A stretch of DNA of 64,000 bases from Clostridia bacterium (GCA_003249555.1 QKIQ01000057.1:62001-126000), one strand, 5' to 3'. Positions 44,891 through 52,708 are shown, counted from the stretch's first letter. The notes: generated by a model not told the origin, from the letters alone. A program made the numbers and translations.

Positions 44891-45283
44891 TTATTGTATC
44901 TGTTTTCCGTTTAACCAAACCTCATAGGGCTGAATTTTCTTATAATCCTCGCTGGCTTTGCAGACCACCTTTAAAACGTTTGTTTCCTCCACCCCCATCA
45001 GGTTCGAACATGTAAAGGTTCCTTGTACGGCATATGTATGTCCGTCTCTGTAAAATCCCCATGCAAATGTTTCAAATTTTACTGTTGACGGGTTCTTTGC
45101 AATCTGCTTCGCAACGTCCTTCGCAATCTGCATCAGAATTGTTTCTGCCTCGGTCGATACCTCCGTTGTATCTTCTATTGTAGGCTTCGGCGTATCGGCT
45201 GGCTGTTTCGGTGCGGTCATTCCGCATCCCGCAACTGCAATAGCAATTATCAACGTCAAAATAACCGATAATATTCGTTTCAT
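44891..45283 (-). CDS. Lipoprotein carried by the element
   Basis: 130 residues. Signal peptide II with lipobox VAGC at about residues 18-21, then a Thr/Pro-rich spacer and a domain with VKFETFAWGFYRDGHTYAVQG, ending VWLNGKQIQ. No named family recognised. AAGGAGGG lies 7 nt upstream of the ATG. Its place at the cargo end of the element suggests a surface function such as superinfection exclusion, which is a guess. Confidence 0.75.
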   Translation of the reverse strand: MKRILSVILTLIIAIAVAGCGMTAPKQPADTPKPTIEDTTEVSTEAETILMQIAKDVAKQIAKNPSTVKFETFAWGFYRDGHTYAVQGTFTCSNLMGVEETNVLKVVCKASEDYKKIQPYEVWLNGKQIQ

Positions 45284-45365
45284 TCCAATACCCTCCTTTT
45301 ATAGCCAATATATACCTTAACAATCCAAACGTCAATAACGCTTCATGCTACCTTGTAAAGCAAAA

Positions 45366-45393
45366 GAGCGGGACACGTTCGCCCCGCCCCGCT
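45366..45393 (-). terminator. Terminator of the element's minus-strand operon
   Basis: AGCGGGG...CCCGCT stem on the minus strand followed by CTTTT, downstream of the 58-residue gene. Confidence 0.5.
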
Positions 45394-45405
45394 TTTTCCT
45401 GCTGA

Positions 45406-45582
45406 TTATTGCGCTTTAACTATTCCGCCAATTCGCAGATAGCTTTCCCCGCGCTGGTCGATCTTCGTAACGTCTGATAGTGTATCGTTAATCCGTTCAA
45501 GCTGCTCTGATAATTCCAGCAACACCCCGGTCATGTTTTGCAGGGCTTCAAGAATCGCCGCGTCCGTGGTCTGCTCGTTCAT
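45406..45582 (-). CDS. Small acidic protein of the element
   Basis: 58 residues (MNEQTTDAAILEALQNM..., ending RIGGIVKAQ), mostly helical with a heptad-like LLELSEQLERINDTL. Its ATG overlaps the stop of the gene before it (TAATG), a strong sign of real translation. No family recognised. Confidence 0.65.
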   Translation of the reverse strand: MNEQTTDAAILEALQNMTGVLLELSEQLERINDTLSDVTKIDQRGESYLRIGGIVKAQ

Positions 45583-46418
45583 TATTTGTCCTCCGCTTCA
45601 AGCAAGCTCGCAAAGTCAGATAACGAAATCAATTCTCGCGTTTCCGGGTCTGCCGCTTTCTGATTGACGGTATCCTTCAGCCGGTCGGCGGGAACACCAT
45701 CAAACATACGCTTGATAAGCTCCTTCTCTCCCGGCGTGATTATCCGCGTTACGGTGGGCGTATTGATATATCCAGCGTCAAGCTGTGCGGTCACGCTATC
45801 CCATACGGACACACCGCCCTTGATCTGCGCATCAATCTGTACCATAAGCGCCACATCCCGCCGCTGCTCGGCCTCGTTGTAAAGCTCTATCATACCCTCC
45901 CGGTCAAACATTGTCGCCTCTGACCGTAAATCCAGAGCGCCATCAATGGCTCGGAGCGCCAACTCATACGCCGCGTCTATGCGCTGCTTTACTTGTTCGG
46001 GCGTCGTTACCTCAAACAAATAACCTTTATCGGCGGCGATATCGCGTAAGGCGGCGAGCGCAGGATAGTTTTCTTTAATTGCCTCTGCGAGCGTCAAGAC
46101 TTCGGTTTTTGATACGCTTTTTCGGAGAGACAGAGCTTGCAGAAGCATCATGGTTTCTTGGCTCGGCGCTTTGGTCGCGGCTTTATCGGCAAGCGCGATT
46201 TTTTCAGCCCGGAGAGCCTCAATGTCGGCTTTCATGCGTGATCGGAGCGCGTACAATTCGGAATCATGTTCTGCTTTGCGCTCGTTTAGCCGCTGCGTGA
46301 GAAATTCGCCCTTAAACCGTTGTTCGGCTTTAGCCTTGTCCTCGGCGTATTGCCTGTCAAGGGCTTGTTTCTGTTTGAGGAATGTTTGAAGGTCTTTTTT
46401 CATCTCATGGAATGTCAT
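45582..46418 (-). CDS. Coiled-coil protein of unknown function
   Basis: 278 residues. The first 80 are highly charged and coiled-coil (MKKDLQTFLKQKQALDRQYAEDKAKAEQRFK); the rest is helical with ITPGEKELIKRMFDGVPADRL near the end. AAAGGAG lies before the ATG. Placed after the gp3-like gene; a scaffold- or capsid-related role is possible by position, but nothing in the sequence proves it. Confidence 0.7.
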   Translation of the reverse strand: MTFHEMKKDLQTFLKQKQALDRQYAEDKAKAEQRFKGEFLTQRLNERKAEHDSELYALRSRMKADIEALRAEKIALADKAATKAPSQETMMLLQALSLRKSVSKTEVLTLAEAIKENYPALAALRDIAADKGYLFEVTTPEQVKQRIDAAYELALRAIDGALDLRSEATMFDREGMIELYNEAEQRRDVALMVQIDAQIKGGVSVWDSVTAQLDAGYINTPTVTRIITPGEKELIKRMFDGVPADRLKDTVNQKAADPETRELISLSDFASLLEAEDK

Positions 46419-46433
46419 AATATTGGTTCTCCT

Positions 46434-47015
46434 TTATTCAATTTCATAATCCGCGTCTGCTGCGGGTAATGCTTCAATGAGCCTTTTTACCTGTGCGGCG
46501 TCTGCGCTCTCGCCTAACGGATTCGGCGGGCTTACAACCAACTCAACCGATTCACGCATGTTGTAAAGGGCTTTTTGCAGGAAAATACTAACAATCGAAT
46601 TTGCGTTGTTTTGTAGGCTTGCTTGCGCCAAAATATCGCTGCATAGGTCACGGAAACTTTCCAGCAGGTCAGCCGTGGCCGGTGTCGTCCGGCGGTCGAT
46701 CTCGTTGTATAGCGCGTGCCGGGAATAGCCCAGGCTTCGGGCAAGGCCGCTCACGCTCGGAAAAACGCCAGTTGTTTCACACGCTTTCAGATACAAGAAC
46801 GTCTGTTCTCGCACCGTGTTAAAATCAACAAATGAAATCCGGCCTCTGCGTTCCGATTCTTCAAGCTGCGCGGCGGCTCTGTCGATAAGTGCAGATACCG
46901 CCTCGGCCTTGTAAGTGTCTGATTGAGCCTTATAAAGTTTCGACGTTGCCCGTTTCGCGGTCAACTCCTGTGTCATTTCTTCCGGCGTTTGCGCCGGGTA
47001 TTTGGCATTGTTCAA
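46434..47015 (-). CDS. gp3/small-terminase-like DNA-packaging protein
   Basis: 193 residues. The centre has PSVSGLARSLGYSRHALYNEID, a helix-turn-helix, followed by SIVSIFLQKALYNMRESVEL, the order seen in DNA-packaging gp3 / terminase small subunit proteins (GLA..LG.S, then a FLLKN-like segment). Satellites of this kind use a small terminase to package their own DNA in helper capsids. Start TTG 47015 with GGAGG 7-8 nt upstream. A plain regulatory HTH protein is the alternative. Confidence 0.65.
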   Translation of the reverse strand: MNNAKYPAQTPEEMTQELTAKRATSKLYKAQSDTYKAEAVSALIDRAAAQLEESERRGRISFVDFNTVREQTFLYLKACETTGVFPSVSGLARSLGYSRHALYNEIDRRTTPATADLLESFRDLCSDILAQASLQNNANSIVSIFLQKALYNMRESVELVVSPPNPLGESADAAQVKRLIEALPAADADYEIE

Positions 47016-47148
47016 TTCTTTTCACCTCCGTTCCGTTAATCGAATATGTTCCGCATAAATCCCGCATGAGTTGGTTAATGTCGGTTTTACCGTTTTTGGT
47101 CGCTCTCATGGCTGCGGCTGCGATAATCGCCGTTATTGAATCGTTCAC
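46930..47148 (-). CDS. Possible small protein overlapping the gp3-like gene
   Basis: 72 residues from GTG 47148, which overlaps the stop of the preceding gene (GTGA), as expected for coupled translation. The first half is helical (DSITAIIAAAAMRATK). The last 86 bp overlap the next gene in another frame, which lowers confidence in the end. Confidence 0.45.
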   Translation of the reverse strand: MNDSITAIIAAAAMRATKNGKTDINQLMRDLCGTYSINGTEVKRIEQCQIPGANAGRNDTGVDRETGNVETL

Positions 47149-47480
47149 CGATTCCAGCCCCCTTCCGTGATGTAATGCAGCTTTTCAGCAATCGCCCGCG
47201 ATACACGGGACAACTGTTTGAATAGGGCTGTTTCAACCTCCTTGTCGCCCTCTGAAAGCTCGCGTATGACTATATGAATAGGTCTGCCGTCTGTCATTAT
47301 CGCCCGTATATGTTCACGGTCTGGCGGCGTCAGGGCGTCCAGCGTAAGCCGTACAGCATCATGCTTGCGGCGCTCGGTAAAGCTGGCAAACTCTTGCGCG
47401 TCAGGGCATGAAAAATAAAATCGCAAGTGAGAATTTACGAGCGGCGTCCATGGTGGTTTGCCTCGTGACAGGGAATACAT
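47145..47480 (-). CDS. Hypothetical protein of the element
   Basis: 111 residues, no recognised family; RLTLDALTPPDREHIRAIM and LFKQLSRVSRAIAEKL look helical. The start overlaps the end of the DUF3987 gene by 46 bp; GGGGGTGG precedes ATG 47480. Confidence 0.65.
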   Translation of the reverse strand: MYSLSRGKPPWTPLVNSHLRFYFSCPDAQEFASFTERRKHDAVRLTLDALTPPDREHIRAIMTDGRPIHIVIRELSEGDKEVETALFKQLSRVSRAIAEKLHYITEGGWNR

Positions 47481-48931
47481 TGTTCCACCCCCTTGAAATA
47501 CAATGGATTGAGTTCAAAGCGACTGTCCGGGCGTCTGCCGGTGGCTGCGGTTCGTTCGGTGGGGATTTCTCGGAGATATCCCAACTGCATAAGATTTTTC
47601 AGCACCGGCAAGAGGGATTCGATTTTATCAAACCGCCCCCGACATAGTGCGTGAATTTCTGCGCGTGACAGAATAAGCGCCCGGGCTTTGGCAAGGCGTT
47701 TAACAACGTATTGAGCAGCGGCGGCTTTTTCATCAACTCCGGCATAAGCAAAAACTTTGAGCGCGTGAGAGATAAAATAATAACCCAGCTTCACGGCATT
47801 TCGCATGGTATCGCCGGAGATAGGTTTGATACACGCCGATTGATAATTTGACACGATATGAAGCAATCCCGCGATACGCAGGATAGCGCCGGGCAACTTG
47901 GCAGCAAAGTCTGAAATATGAGTGAGCTTGCCGGTCATTTCGCCCTCGATAATGTCAAAGAAATGTTTGTGCGCTTCATGTGCCTCGCCGGACAACTTTA
48001 TAATTTCCGGCTTCTCTGGCAGCGGAATATCAAGCAAGGCAAATATCAAATCACGGTATGCCTGACTGACCTCTGGCGGTATGGGAGCCGTATCATAACG
48101 GCGCTGTCCGAGCGCTGATTCCGGGAATGAGTATAAAAACCTTGCCAATAATCCGCGCCCCCGGAACGCTTCATTTTTCATTAACCCCTCGATAACATGA
48201 GGTTGTGAACAACACAGAATTGTCAATTTAGGACTATTCATTATTTCTTCGCGTCCGCGCCGGTTCACACGCATAGGGTCAACCGAATGGGATTTCAAAA
48301 ATATATCGAAGTTTGCTTTTTCGCTGTATCTCCCTATGTTGTCAAAAAAGCCACTTTCCGCTGAAAATATCGCGCCGCGCTCGCCGTTCTCATACATTGC
48401 CGTTGCCAATGATTCCGGCGTTATATCGTCAAAGAAAATCCGCGTCGGCTTGACGGCTTTTAATAAATCCTGCTCGGCTCGTATTTCCGCAATTTTATGG
48501 GACTTTTCGGAACGCGGCGACTTACTCTTTTTTACTGATACAATTTCAGATTCATACAATTCGTTTTCGTCGCAAAAACGCCTTATCTCAGGCGCTCGCC
48601 GCTCATTATCTAAACGCTCCCAGTCATAACAATGAGCCGCCATGCAACGATGCACAGAGCTTTTCCGTTCCCCCGGTTGCGCGATATAGTTTTCATAAAC
48701 ATTGACCGGCTCATTATATCCGGGCTTGCCCTCGACTTCATATTTCCCCTGCACACACGCGGCAACAGCACCGAGAAACGCCGTTCCTGCCGCGTCTAGC
48801 GGCGTTTGCGTAAACTCTGATACGGCAAGCGTCATATCCCGCCCGACTTGCCCTAAAGCCTCTACCGGGAACGCTTTAACGGCTGGCGCTCCTATTGGCT
48901 GCGGTTCGTTCCATGTATAATCATTTCGCAT
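47435..48931 (-). CDS. DUF3987 replication-type protein
   Basis: 498 residues. Matches DUF3987 (YfjI-like): FPVEALGQVGRDMTLAVSEFTQTPLDAAGTAFLGAVAACVQGKYEV in outline, IFFDDITPESLATAMYENGERGAIFSAESGFFDNIGRY, and FRGRGLLARFLYSFPES. These proteins are common in mobile elements and resemble primase-associated helicases; some carry a P-loop (here PGERKSSVHRC sits in that place, with Arg before the Lys). Likely drives element replication. GGGGAA lies upstream of the ATG. Confidence 0.82.
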   Translation of the reverse strand: MRNDYTWNEPQPIGAPAVKAFPVEALGQVGRDMTLAVSEFTQTPLDAAGTAFLGAVAACVQGKYEVEGKPGYNEPVNVYENYIAQPGERKSSVHRCMAAHCYDWERLDNERRAPEIRRFCDENELYESEIVSVKKSKSPRSEKSHKIAEIRAEQDLLKAVKPTRIFFDDITPESLATAMYENGERGAIFSAESGFFDNIGRYSEKANFDIFLKSHSVDPMRVNRRGREEIMNSPKLTILCCSQPHVIEGLMKNEAFRGRGLLARFLYSFPESALGQRRYDTAPIPPEVSQAYRDLIFALLDIPLPEKPEIIKLSGEAHEAHKHFFDIIEGEMTGKLTHISDFAAKLPGAILRIAGLLHIVSNYQSACIKPISGDTMRNAVKLGYYFISHALKVFAYAGVDEKAAAAQYVVKRLAKARALILSRAEIHALCRGRFDKIESLLPVLKNLMQLGYLREIPTERTAATGRRPDSRFELNPLYFKGVEQCIPCHEANHHGRRS

Positions 48932-48952
48932 ACGCGATTCCCCTTTTTCCTG

Positions 48953-49162
48953 TTAAGATGATTGGCTTTCGACTGCCAACCGGTTGAGCGCTTCCATGCA
49001 AGCCGAATAGGGTAACAAAGCGCGATTGCCCCGATAAATGACAGGCAATTTCTTTTGTTTCAGCAATTGGCGTATTGCATATTCAGACAGGCCATCAGGT
49101 TCTTTTGCCCTAAACTGTCTGACCGTTAAAAATTTTTCATTGGTCATTCGGTTTGCCTCCAT
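48953..49162 (-). CDS. Excisionase-like HTH protein
   Basis: 69 residues from ATG 49162 (GGAGG 7 nt upstream); ATG 49147 with its own GGAGG is an alternative. FLTVRQFRAKEPDGLSEYAIRQLLKQKKLPVIYRGNRALLPYSACMEAL is a MerR-like winged HTH of the AlpA/Xis type. First regulator of the minus-strand operon, facing the repressor: the place of a directionality factor. Confidence 0.75.
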   Translation of the reverse strand: MEANRMTNEKFLTVRQFRAKEPDGLSEYAIRQLLKQKKLPVIYRGNRALLPYSACMEALNRLAVESQSS

Positions 49163-49307
49163 GTTGTTCCTCCGCAAGGCGTTTTTCCGCGCGGCGTTTC
49201 CAGTATTCGGCATTAGACTTTTTCACACGGTCTTTGTTCTTCGCTCGCCATGCTCGAAAATATTCAAGTCGTTCCCGACGGGCAAGTTCATCTAAATCGC
49301 GTCCCAT
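49137..49307 (-). CDS. Small basic protein of the element
   Basis: 56 residues, rich in Arg/Lys (MGRDLDELARRERLEYF, AEYWKRRAEKRLAEEQ). GAGGTG lies before ATG 49307, and the end overlaps the HTH gene by 26 bp. Short proteins with this AEYWKRRAEK pattern are common in Firmicutes mobile elements. First gene of the minus-strand operon. Confidence 0.7.
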   Translation of the reverse strand: MGRDLDELARRERLEYFRAWRAKNKDRVKKSNAEYWKRRAEKRLAEEQHGGKPNDQ

Positions 49308-49340
49308 TAAATCACCTCGTAAATTTATTTTTCATTTCGC

Positions 49341-49369
49341 TTGCGTAATAAGTTACTCTATGCTATATT
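49341..49369 (+). promoter_or_regulatory. Repressor promoter and palindrome
   Basis: TTGCGT (49341-49346), 17-nt spacer, TATATT (49364-49369). The spacer contains GTAA-TAAG-TTAC (49345-49356), an inverted repeat midway between the divergent operons and a possible repressor site. Confidence 0.45.
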
Positions 49370-49431
49370 TTAAGAATAAACAAAGAGAAAAGCAACACAA
49401 TGGTACATATAGCGAACATAAGGAGGGATAT

Positions 49432-50058
49432 ATGGACAGAGGTAACACAATCGGCGCCCGGATTCAGAGGTTAAGAGAAGAAAGAATACCCAAACTTACA
49501 CAAGCGGAGCTTGCAAAGGAAATGGGAGTGAGGCGCGAAACCGTTAATCAATGGGAAAGCAATACACGCGAATTGAAGCCGGATAGAACGATTGCTTTAG
49601 CAAAGTTTTTTAATGTGACTTGCGATTATATCCTTACTGGGGTTCATGCTGAAAATATTGATACGGCCAGAAAAACAGGACTTACGCAAGCCGCAATAGA
49701 TGGGCTGGAAATCATAAGCAATATTAAATCTGAATTTAGGCGGGATAGGCTGCAACGGGTAATCAACGGCATACTTTCCAACGCAGCCTTTTACTCGCAC
49801 GTTCTTCAACACGCAACAAATGCAATCGCTATTATTAGCGGTGATTCAGCCGCCGGATTCGGAGAGCATCAAGAGCCGCCTAACGACATAAAAGAGCAGG
49901 TTGAAAAGGCAAAAATGCTTATTGATATGGCAAATTTCACAGGGCACACCAACTATATAGTTGTGGACGCAAAAACAGTAACGGATATGCAAATTCAAAA
50001 CGCGGTAGATGCTTTCAAGGCAATACTGCAACACATAGTAGAAAAGGAGGAAAAATAA
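49432..50058 (+). CDS. XRE family repressor of the element
   Basis: 208 residues. N-terminal HTH_3: IGARIQRLREERIPKLTQAELAKEMGVRRETVNQWESNTRELKPDRTIALAKFFNVTCDYIL in outline. The C-terminal half is unlike LexA-type peptidases, so induction by RecA cleavage is unlikely; release by an antirepressor, as in Stl of SaPI, would fit. ATG 49432 has GGAGGG 4 nt upstream. It is followed at once by the integrase gene. Confidence 0.88.
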   Translation: MDRGNTIGARIQRLREERIPKLTQAELAKEMGVRRETVNQWESNTRELKPDRTIALAKFFNVTCDYILTGVHAENIDTARKTGLTQAAIDGLEIISNIKSEFRRDRLQRVINGILSNAAFYSHVLQHATNAIAIISGDSAAGFGEHQEPPNDIKEQVEKAKMLIDMANFTGHTNYIVVDAKTVTDMQIQNAVDAFKAILQHIVEKEEK

Positions 50059-50059
50059 A

Positions 50060-51487
50060 ATGGCAACCGTACAAGCAAACCATAACGTAAGCGGGGAAAT
50101 AATCTCTTATCGTTGGCGGGCTTACATCAAAGATGATCTCGAAGGTAATAAGCGCGTCGCCCGGACGGTTCCCGCCCCGAAAAATATGACGCCGGGCAAG
50201 GCGCTTAAACAGATGCAACATGAAGCCGACCAATGGGAGAAGGATATACGCGCCGGGATCGTGCCGGTTGATACACAGTCTTTCGCGCATTTCGTCAATG
50301 AAGAATGGTGGAAGGCATATGTATTGGACGGAGCGCACAAAGACGCTTCTATCGGTTTTTACAAGCAACTCACCACGCGCATAATTTCTCGGCTTGGAAA
50401 TAAAAACTTAAACGAAATAAAATCAACCGATCTCCAAGCGTTCATAAACTGGCTGCGGACGGACGCCCGGCAGGAAAACACCGGCTCGGCTGCTCGGTTC
50501 TTTCTGAAACGGCTCGGCGTGCAAACCCCGGACGAAATTACAGACACGGCGGTATTTATCGAAAAGGCAAAAGCGGCAAAAGCAAAAGGCCAGCCGTGGT
50601 ATCATAAATTCGCCAAGTGGTATAAGAAGCCGCTCGATTCGGTCACACCCGATGACCTGCGCCGGTATGTTGCCAAGCTGCAAGCGGAGGACGCCAAGCC
50701 GACCGACAAACCTTTATCGGCGGCGACGGTCAAACACTACTTTAAAACCCTCAATGTCATTTTCAATTATGCGGAGCGGCACAACCGTATTGAACGCAAT
50801 CCGATGCGGAAAGTAAACCCGCCAAAGCTGGAGCATCACGACGTTGATTTTCTCGCCCCGGAGCAAGCCCAGGCGTTCATCAAAGCATTAACCGACGCCC
50901 CTATTCGGTGGAGGGCGTTTATGACTTTGCTTATCGGTACTGGCCTCCGGCGCGGTGAAGCTGTCGGCCTCCAATGGCAGGACGTTGACTTGAAAGCCGC
51001 GACAATAACCATATCCCGCAACGTCACATTTTCGCGGGGAAAAATCATTGTCGATACACCGAAAAGCTCACGGTCAAACCGTACATTGCCTATCACGCCC
51101 GGCCTCGTTTCACTCTTGAAGGAATGGCAATCCGCACAACTGACCGAATGGCAGGGCTTGACCGTCAACACAAAAGTCACGGCGATGCTCGCCCCGAAAG
51201 CGTATGTGTTCGGCAGCGAGATTGACCCATACGCGCCGATGTTTCCGCATACACCCACGCGCTGGCTGAAATCGTTTATCAAGAAACACGGCTTGCCGGA
51301 CGTATCACCGCACGACCTACGGCATACAGCCGGTTCGTTGATGCTTGCCTCCGGTGCGACAATCAAAGACGTACAAGACACGCTCGGTCATGCCGACCCG
51401 TCAACCACATTGAAATTTTACGCCGGAACGACGCCCGAATCACTCCGTAAAGCTGCGGACGGACTCGCGGCGTTATTGGAGGGCTGA
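50060..51487 (+). CDS. Tyrosine recombinase (integrase)
   Basis: 475 residues, long for the family. An N-terminal arm-binding region, a SAM-like core-binding domain (SVTPDDLRRYVAKLQ, LSAATVKHYFKTLNVIFNYA), with an insert near residues 135-180, and the catalytic domain: Arg in GTGLRRGEAVGLQW, HxxR in SPHDLRHTAGSLM, His in LGHADPSTT and the nucleophile Tyr in FYAG. It integrates the element into tRNA-Arg. AAGGAGG precedes the ATG, which is 1 bp after the repressor stop. Confidence 0.96.
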   Translation: MATVQANHNVSGEIISYRWRAYIKDDLEGNKRVARTVPAPKNMTPGKALKQMQHEADQWEKDIRAGIVPVDTQSFAHFVNEEWWKAYVLDGAHKDASIGFYKQLTTRIISRLGNKNLNEIKSTDLQAFINWLRTDARQENTGSAARFFLKRLGVQTPDEITDTAVFIEKAKAAKAKGQPWYHKFAKWYKKPLDSVTPDDLRRYVAKLQAEDAKPTDKPLSAATVKHYFKTLNVIFNYAERHNRIERNPMRKVNPPKLEHHDVDFLAPEQAQAFIKALTDAPIRWRAFMTLLIGTGLRRGEAVGLQWQDVDLKAATITISRNVTFSRGKIIVDTPKSSRSNRTLPITPGLVSLLKEWQSAQLTEWQGLTVNTKVTAMLAPKAYVFGSEIDPYAPMFPHTPTRWLKSFIKKHGLPDVSPHDLRHTAGSLMLASGATIKDVQDTLGHADPSTTLKFYAGTTPESLRKAADGLAALLEG

Positions 51488-51490
51488 ATC

Positions 51491-51562
51491 ATGTGGATTA
51501 TTATAGGTTTCATTCTTCTCGTTTTCTTCGTTCTCGCCAACCTCGCCAAGCGCAGTAAATAA
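51491..51562 (+). CDS. Possible 23-residue membrane peptide
   Basis: MWIIIGFILLVFFVLANLAK plus three residues; a single hydrophobic helix with a basic end. It starts 3 bp after the integrase stop and lies before a terminator. Size alone makes it doubtful. Confidence 0.4.
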   Translation: MWIIIGFILLVFFVLANLAKRSK

Positions 51563-51572
51563 CATTTCACTC

Positions 51573-51600
51573 ACCCCGGACAACTCGCCGGGGTATTTAT
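51573..51600 (+). terminator. Terminator of the integrase operon
   Basis: ACCCCGG-ACAACTCG-CCGGGGT, then ATTTATTT. Confidence 0.8.
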
Positions 51601-51793
51601 TTACCCCGACCCCTGACACGCCCTGCAAAGCCCTGTACGCCATTTTGCGGCGCTCTATTCCCCGAACGTTACAATCTATCTATCTGCATAGATAACGCCT
51701 ATATCGGGCGTATAAGGCGCAAAGCATTCTACATATGGTATGCTGATAACTATTCAACTACCATATATATTTATACCGATACGGTCACGCCGG

Positions 51794-51897
51794 GTTTTTT
51801 GTATTCTTTGTATCTATTCCGCATTATATACCGTCGCTGCAAACCGCATTAAATAGGCACTTCCAGAGTTAAATGTATTGTTTGTATTCTTTGTATC
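51794..51897 (-). repeat. Right copy of the 105-bp subterminal inverted repeat
   Basis: On the minus strand: GATACAAAGAATACAAAC (51897-51880), GTGCCTATTTAA, then GATACAAAGAATACAAAAAA (51814-51795). Same order and spacing (83 bp against 84 bp) as at the left end, with several mismatches. Confidence 0.6.
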
Positions 51898-51967
51898 AGT
51901 TTCATATATGAAAATGCGCATTATGACTATGAGGGTTAAGACTATCGACTATGTTCACACATAAAAA

Positions 51968-52002
51968 AGTGTCCTATAAAGTGTCCTATAAAGTGTCCCA
52001 AA
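51968..52002 (+). repeat. Right arm-type repeats, AGTGTCC x3
   Basis: AGTGTCCTATA at 51968 and 51980 and AGTGTCCCAAA at 51992: 12-bp period, about 125 bp inside attR. Confidence 0.55.
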
Positions 52003-52127
52003 ATACAAAAAGATGATAAACGTTATTATACGATATGTATGACCGAATAACTGGAAAGCCCTTTACAAAGCCATATTTGAGCGTTTCTTATAACGATGCT
52101 AAACAGTAAAAAACGTAATTTCAGTAC

Positions 52128-52172
52128 CTACGAATCAAAAGGTCGTGGGTTCGAATCCCTCCGGGCACGCCA
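52128..52172 (+). repeat. attR, right attachment repeat (tRNA 3' fragment)
   Basis: 45-bp copy of the tRNA-Arg 3' part, one mismatch from attL. There is no 5' tRNA half before it, so it is not a second tRNA gene. Confidence 0.92.
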
Positions 52173-52175
52173 CAA

Positions 52176-52212
52176 AACCTCGATAAACACTGAAAATTCG
52201 GGGTTTTTTTTA
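52176..52212 (+). terminator. Native tRNA terminator beyond attR
   Basis: AACCTCGA and TCGGGGTT stem (one wobble) with a long T tract. Before integration it would have followed the tRNA. Confidence 0.8.
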
Positions 52213-52285
52213 TTTTTCGAATTTTGGTTTGTATATTTCGTGTATATTACGCGTCGATTGTGGATCGTTTTTACGCTTGTGCAGT

Positions 52286-52708
52286 TCAATCTGGTATTTT
52301 GCAATCACATTTAAAGCAAGGTCCCTTTTTGCATAAAAGGGCATATGATTTTACAACCTCAGCTAAAGCGTTTTCCTTGACGGCGCTTGCCAAAAACAAA
52401 TTACAGATATTATTGGTGACTTCCCTCACTTCACACAAATTCTTTGCGATGCATATTTGATAGGAAAGCTTTGTGGCGGCTTCGCAAAATAATTTCGTTT
52501 CACATTTGCTCATCCATGCCTGACAACCAAGTATAGCGTTAAAATGATCACAGACATTTTTTGCTTCCAATTTATTGCCATCCAGAAACTCGGTGTATGA
52601 AGGACAACAATGAAAAGAATCATAGCTGGGGTTAGTATTTGGTTCTTGACACTGTTTATGCTGATCTTGACATCGCCGATGCGCAATAAAGCAAAAAGGG
52701 TCGCTCAT
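52286..52708 (-). CDS. Cysteine-rich protein 4
   Basis: 140 residues with 16 Cys, including HCC and the C-terminal CKKGPCFKCDC. No signal peptide. The middle (ICNLFLASAVKENALAEVVKSYALLC) recalls helices in cysteine-rich proteins 1 and 2 of this cluster. AAAGGAAG precedes the ATG. No known family; probably a structural, cross-linked protein. A 14-bp hairpin separates it from the gene before. Confidence 0.7.
   Translation of the reverse strand: MSDPFCFIAHRRCQDQHKQCQEPNTNPSYDSFHCCPSYTEFLDGNKLEAKNVCDHFNAILGCQAWMSKCETKLFCEAATKLSYQICIAKNLCEVREVTNNICNLFLASAVKENALAEVVKSYALLCKKGPCFKCDCKIPD

Larger units (their letters stand above)
51601..52127. other. Non-coding right end of the element
   Basis: No gene. 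It holds the right copy of the long inverted repeat (51794-51897) and three 12-bp period repeats (51968-52002), then attR. Confidence 0.6.
43881..52172. mobile_element. Integrated satellite-like element in tRNA-Arg
   Basis: About 8.3 kb between the two 45-bp attachment repeats. Integrase and XRE repressor read on the plus strand; the rest reads on the minus strand: excisionase-like HTH, a 56-residue protein, DUF3987 protein, two small proteins, gp3/small-terminase-like protein, coiled-coil protein, 58-residue protein, lipoprotein and glycine-zipper gene. There are no capsid, portal, tail or lysis genes and no conjugation genes. The order integrase-repressor / excisionase-replication-packaging-cargo is that of phage-inducible chromosomal islands. 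Both ends carry 12-bp period repeats and a 105-bp inverted repeat. Confidence 0.85.

Noticed and set aside
52128-52172. Second tRNA-Arg gene
   Set aside because: Only the 3' 45 bp is present and no D-arm or 5' acceptor strand precedes it; it is attR.
43881-52172. Complete prophage
   Set aside because: No capsid, portal, tail, holin or endolysin genes and only 8.3 kb.
43881-52172. Integrative conjugative element
   Set aside because: No relaxase, coupling protein or type IV secretion genes.
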